8,074 bases of DNA from DATHVI01 sp035461385 (lineage in GTDB: Bacteria; Actinomycetota; Thermoleophilia; Solirubrobacterales; 70-9), in contig DATHVI010000093.1 of the NCBI GenBank assembly GCA_035461385.1, positions 1-8,074 of the forward strand, given 5' to 3'. Position 1 is the first letter of the stretch; the number at the start of each line of letters is the position of its first letter. The notes below the pieces were generated by a model, which did no database searches, was not told the DNA's origin, and saw nothing but the letters and a program-made list of their open reading frames with translations. Of this stretch, positions 7,461 through 8,074 are shown piece by piece. A program made the position numbers and the translations under genes.

Positions 7461-7481
7461 CCGCGCCGCGCCGGCGCGCGG
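7461..7481 (+). terminator. GC-rich hairpin after the cluster, possible terminator without T-tract
   Basis: CCGCGC (7461-7466) pairs with GCGCGG (7476-7481), and the region also holds a perfect palindrome, CGCGCCGGCGCG (7467-7478). It lies 39 bases after the SDR stop codon. There is no run of T, so it is not a classical intrinsic terminator. Strong T-less hairpins may still end transcription in actinobacteria or mark a Rho-dependent end. Confidence 0.3.
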
Positions 7482-7508
7482 TCGGCCGCAGGCTGCTGCC
7501 GAGACATC

Positions 7509-7649
7509 TCAGGCCTCGGCGGAGGCCGCCGCGATGAGCCGTCGCGCGAGCTCGCGGCCGTGCTCGTTCCACTCGGCGATCGGCTTCGCGCGGCTGATGT
7601 ACGGGCGCAACGCCCGGCTGGCTCCGGTGCCGATCGCCGGCGCCTTAGC
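7509..7649 (-). pseudogene. Coding-like C-terminal remnant of an unrecognised gene
   Basis: On the minus strand a 46-codon open stretch ends at TGA (7511-7509) and is bounded upstream by TAA (7652-7650). It reads ...RALRPYISRAKPIAEW... with nearly every third base G or C, as in real genes here. It contains no ATG or GTG and only one internal TTG, and no ribosome binding site. The neat composition without a start suggests the 3' end of a decayed gene that was convergent with the cluster. A tandem CTTAG duplication (7644-7653) lies at the break and provides the stop; removing one copy would join this frame to another open frame upstream. I do not recognise the protein family. It could also be chance in GC-rich DNA. 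Confidence 0.35.
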
Positions 7650-7715
7650 TTAGGCCGCTGCGGGGATCGCGCCGACGCGGCCGACGCAGGTCGCCCGCCG
7701 TATCTACTTAAAACC

Positions 7716-7750
7716 GGTTACTCGAAAAACGTAACCCAATCGGGTACTCT
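7716..7750 (+). promoter_or_regulatory. Inverted repeat and candidate promoter before the SARP gene
   Basis: GGTTAC (7716-7721) and GTAACC (7731-7736) form a perfect inverted repeat with a 9-bp spacer in the most AT-rich part of the window. A related GGGTACTC (7742-7749) repeats GGTTACTC (7716-7723) with one mismatch, 26 bp away. TACTCT (7745-7750) fits the TANNNT -10 pattern; no good -35 box is seen. If used, the leader of the SARP gene would be about 80-85 nt. The spacing suits an operator for autoregulation or another regulator. Confidence 0.4.
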
Positions 7751-7839
7751 CGCCGATGGGGTGAAACTCGAGCAGTGTCCGGAGCGCCACTCAGAGACCA
7801 GCGCTTGGCGGCGGCGCAGCCGAACCGCGGACGCAGTCG

Positions 7840-8074
7840 ATGAGCACCGGCGCGGGACCGGACGGCGTCGGTCTCGCGTTGCTAAACGGGTTCGAGCTCC
7901 GGGCCGCCGGAGAGCGAGTCGAGCTACCGGCCAGCGCCCAGCGGCTGCTCGCCTTCCTTGCCCTCCAGCACCGACCCGTTCAGCGAATCTACGTGGCGGG
8001 CGTGCTGTGGACGGATTCCTCGGAGGAGCGGTCGCTGGCGAATCTCCGCTCGACCCTGTGGCGGCTGCGGCGCC
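7840..8074 (+). CDS. SARP/BTAD family transcriptional regulator, N-terminal part only
   Basis: The frame is open from ATG 7840 to the window edge (78 residues). Residues 13-78, with FELRAAGERVELPASAQRLL (18-37), LALQHRPVQRIYVAGVLW (40-57) and ERSLANLRSTLWRLRR (63-78), match the winged-helix DNA-binding domain that precedes a bacterial transcriptional activation (BTAD) domain in SARP-type regulators. The recognition region SLANLRSTLWRLRR is particularly typical. SARP proteins bind direct repeats with 11-bp periodicity and activate transcription. The rest of the protein is outside the window, so it could be a small SARP or a large multidomain type. The ATG is the only usual start after the in-frame stop at 7762-7764; the Shine-Dalgarno sequence is weak. 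Codon use (CTA, CTT, GTT, CGA) is less GC-biased than in the cluster, which could reflect low expression or different origin. Confidence 0.8.
   Translation, partial: MSTGAGPDGVGLALLNGFELRAAGERVELPASAQRLLAFLALQHRPVQRIYVAGVLWTDSSEERSLANLRSTLWRLRR

Larger units (their letters stand above)
7422..7839. other. Non-genic stretch between the cluster and the SARP regulator
   Basis: These 418 bases hold no complete gene that I can support. They contain GC-rich inverted repeats just after the cluster (about 7430-7481), a coding-like remnant on the minus strand (7509-7649), a tandem CTTAG pair at 7644-7653, and an AT-rich segment with an inverted repeat (about 7701-7750), which is probably the promoter region of the SARP gene. 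No tRNA or CRISPR pattern was seen. Confidence 0.6.

Noticed and set aside
7756..7764. ATG six bases after a TANNNT box before the SARP gene, suggesting a leaderless gene
   Set aside because: The frame is ATG GGG TGA, only two codons, so the -10 box more likely serves a leader of the SARP gene.

Overview
The window is high-GC DNA with a strong preference for G or C at third codon positions. It carries an SARP/BTAD-type regulator, and two genes look leaderless, with a TANNNT box about 6-7 nt before the start codon. Together these suggest an actinobacterium. A deep lineage such as Thermoleophilia/Solirubrobacterales is a reasonable guess, but nothing here proves the taxon.

Layout. Bases 1-1252 (minus strand) hold the first 417 residues of a beta-propeller protein with four BNR/Asp-box repeats and no signal peptide; the gene runs off the left edge. 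A short divergent regulatory region follows (1253-1375). It contains a perfect 14-bp palindrome and three CGTCAC repeats spaced exactly 11 bp apart. Next comes a small acidic, probably disordered 75-residue protein (1376-1603). From 1687 a promoter with a perfect TTGACA -35 box leads into a five-gene plus-strand cluster (1773-7421): an ethanolamine-type APC permease, a glutamine-synthetase-like gamma-glutamyl-amine ligase, a PuuD-like gamma-glutamyl hydrolase (peptidase C26 fold), an aldehyde dehydrogenase and an NAD-type short-chain dehydrogenase. The last four genes are joined by 4-nt stop/start overlaps. Bases 7422-7839 are non-genic apart from GC-rich hairpins, a 46-codon coding-like remnant on the minus strand and an AT-rich stretch with an inverted repeat. 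The window ends inside the DNA-binding domain of an SARP/BTAD family regulator (7840 onward).

How the genes fit together. The cluster looks like a complete gamma-glutamylation route for an amino alcohol, most likely ethanolamine. The proposed steps are import, ATP-dependent ligation to glutamate, oxidation of the hydroxyl by the SDR, oxidation of the aldehyde by the ALDH, and release of glutamate plus an amino acid (glycine if the substrate is ethanolamine) by the hydrolase. It resembles the Puu putrescine pathway, but an alcohol dehydrogenase stands where PuuB, a flavin amine oxidase, would be expected. That points to a hydroxyl-bearing substrate. No EutBC ammonia-lyase or microcompartment genes are seen here. 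Related gamma-glutamyl routes are known (GlnA4-type enzymes in Streptomyces, IpuC in Pseudomonas), so the chemistry is not wholly new; the compact all-in-one arrangement is the main point of interest.
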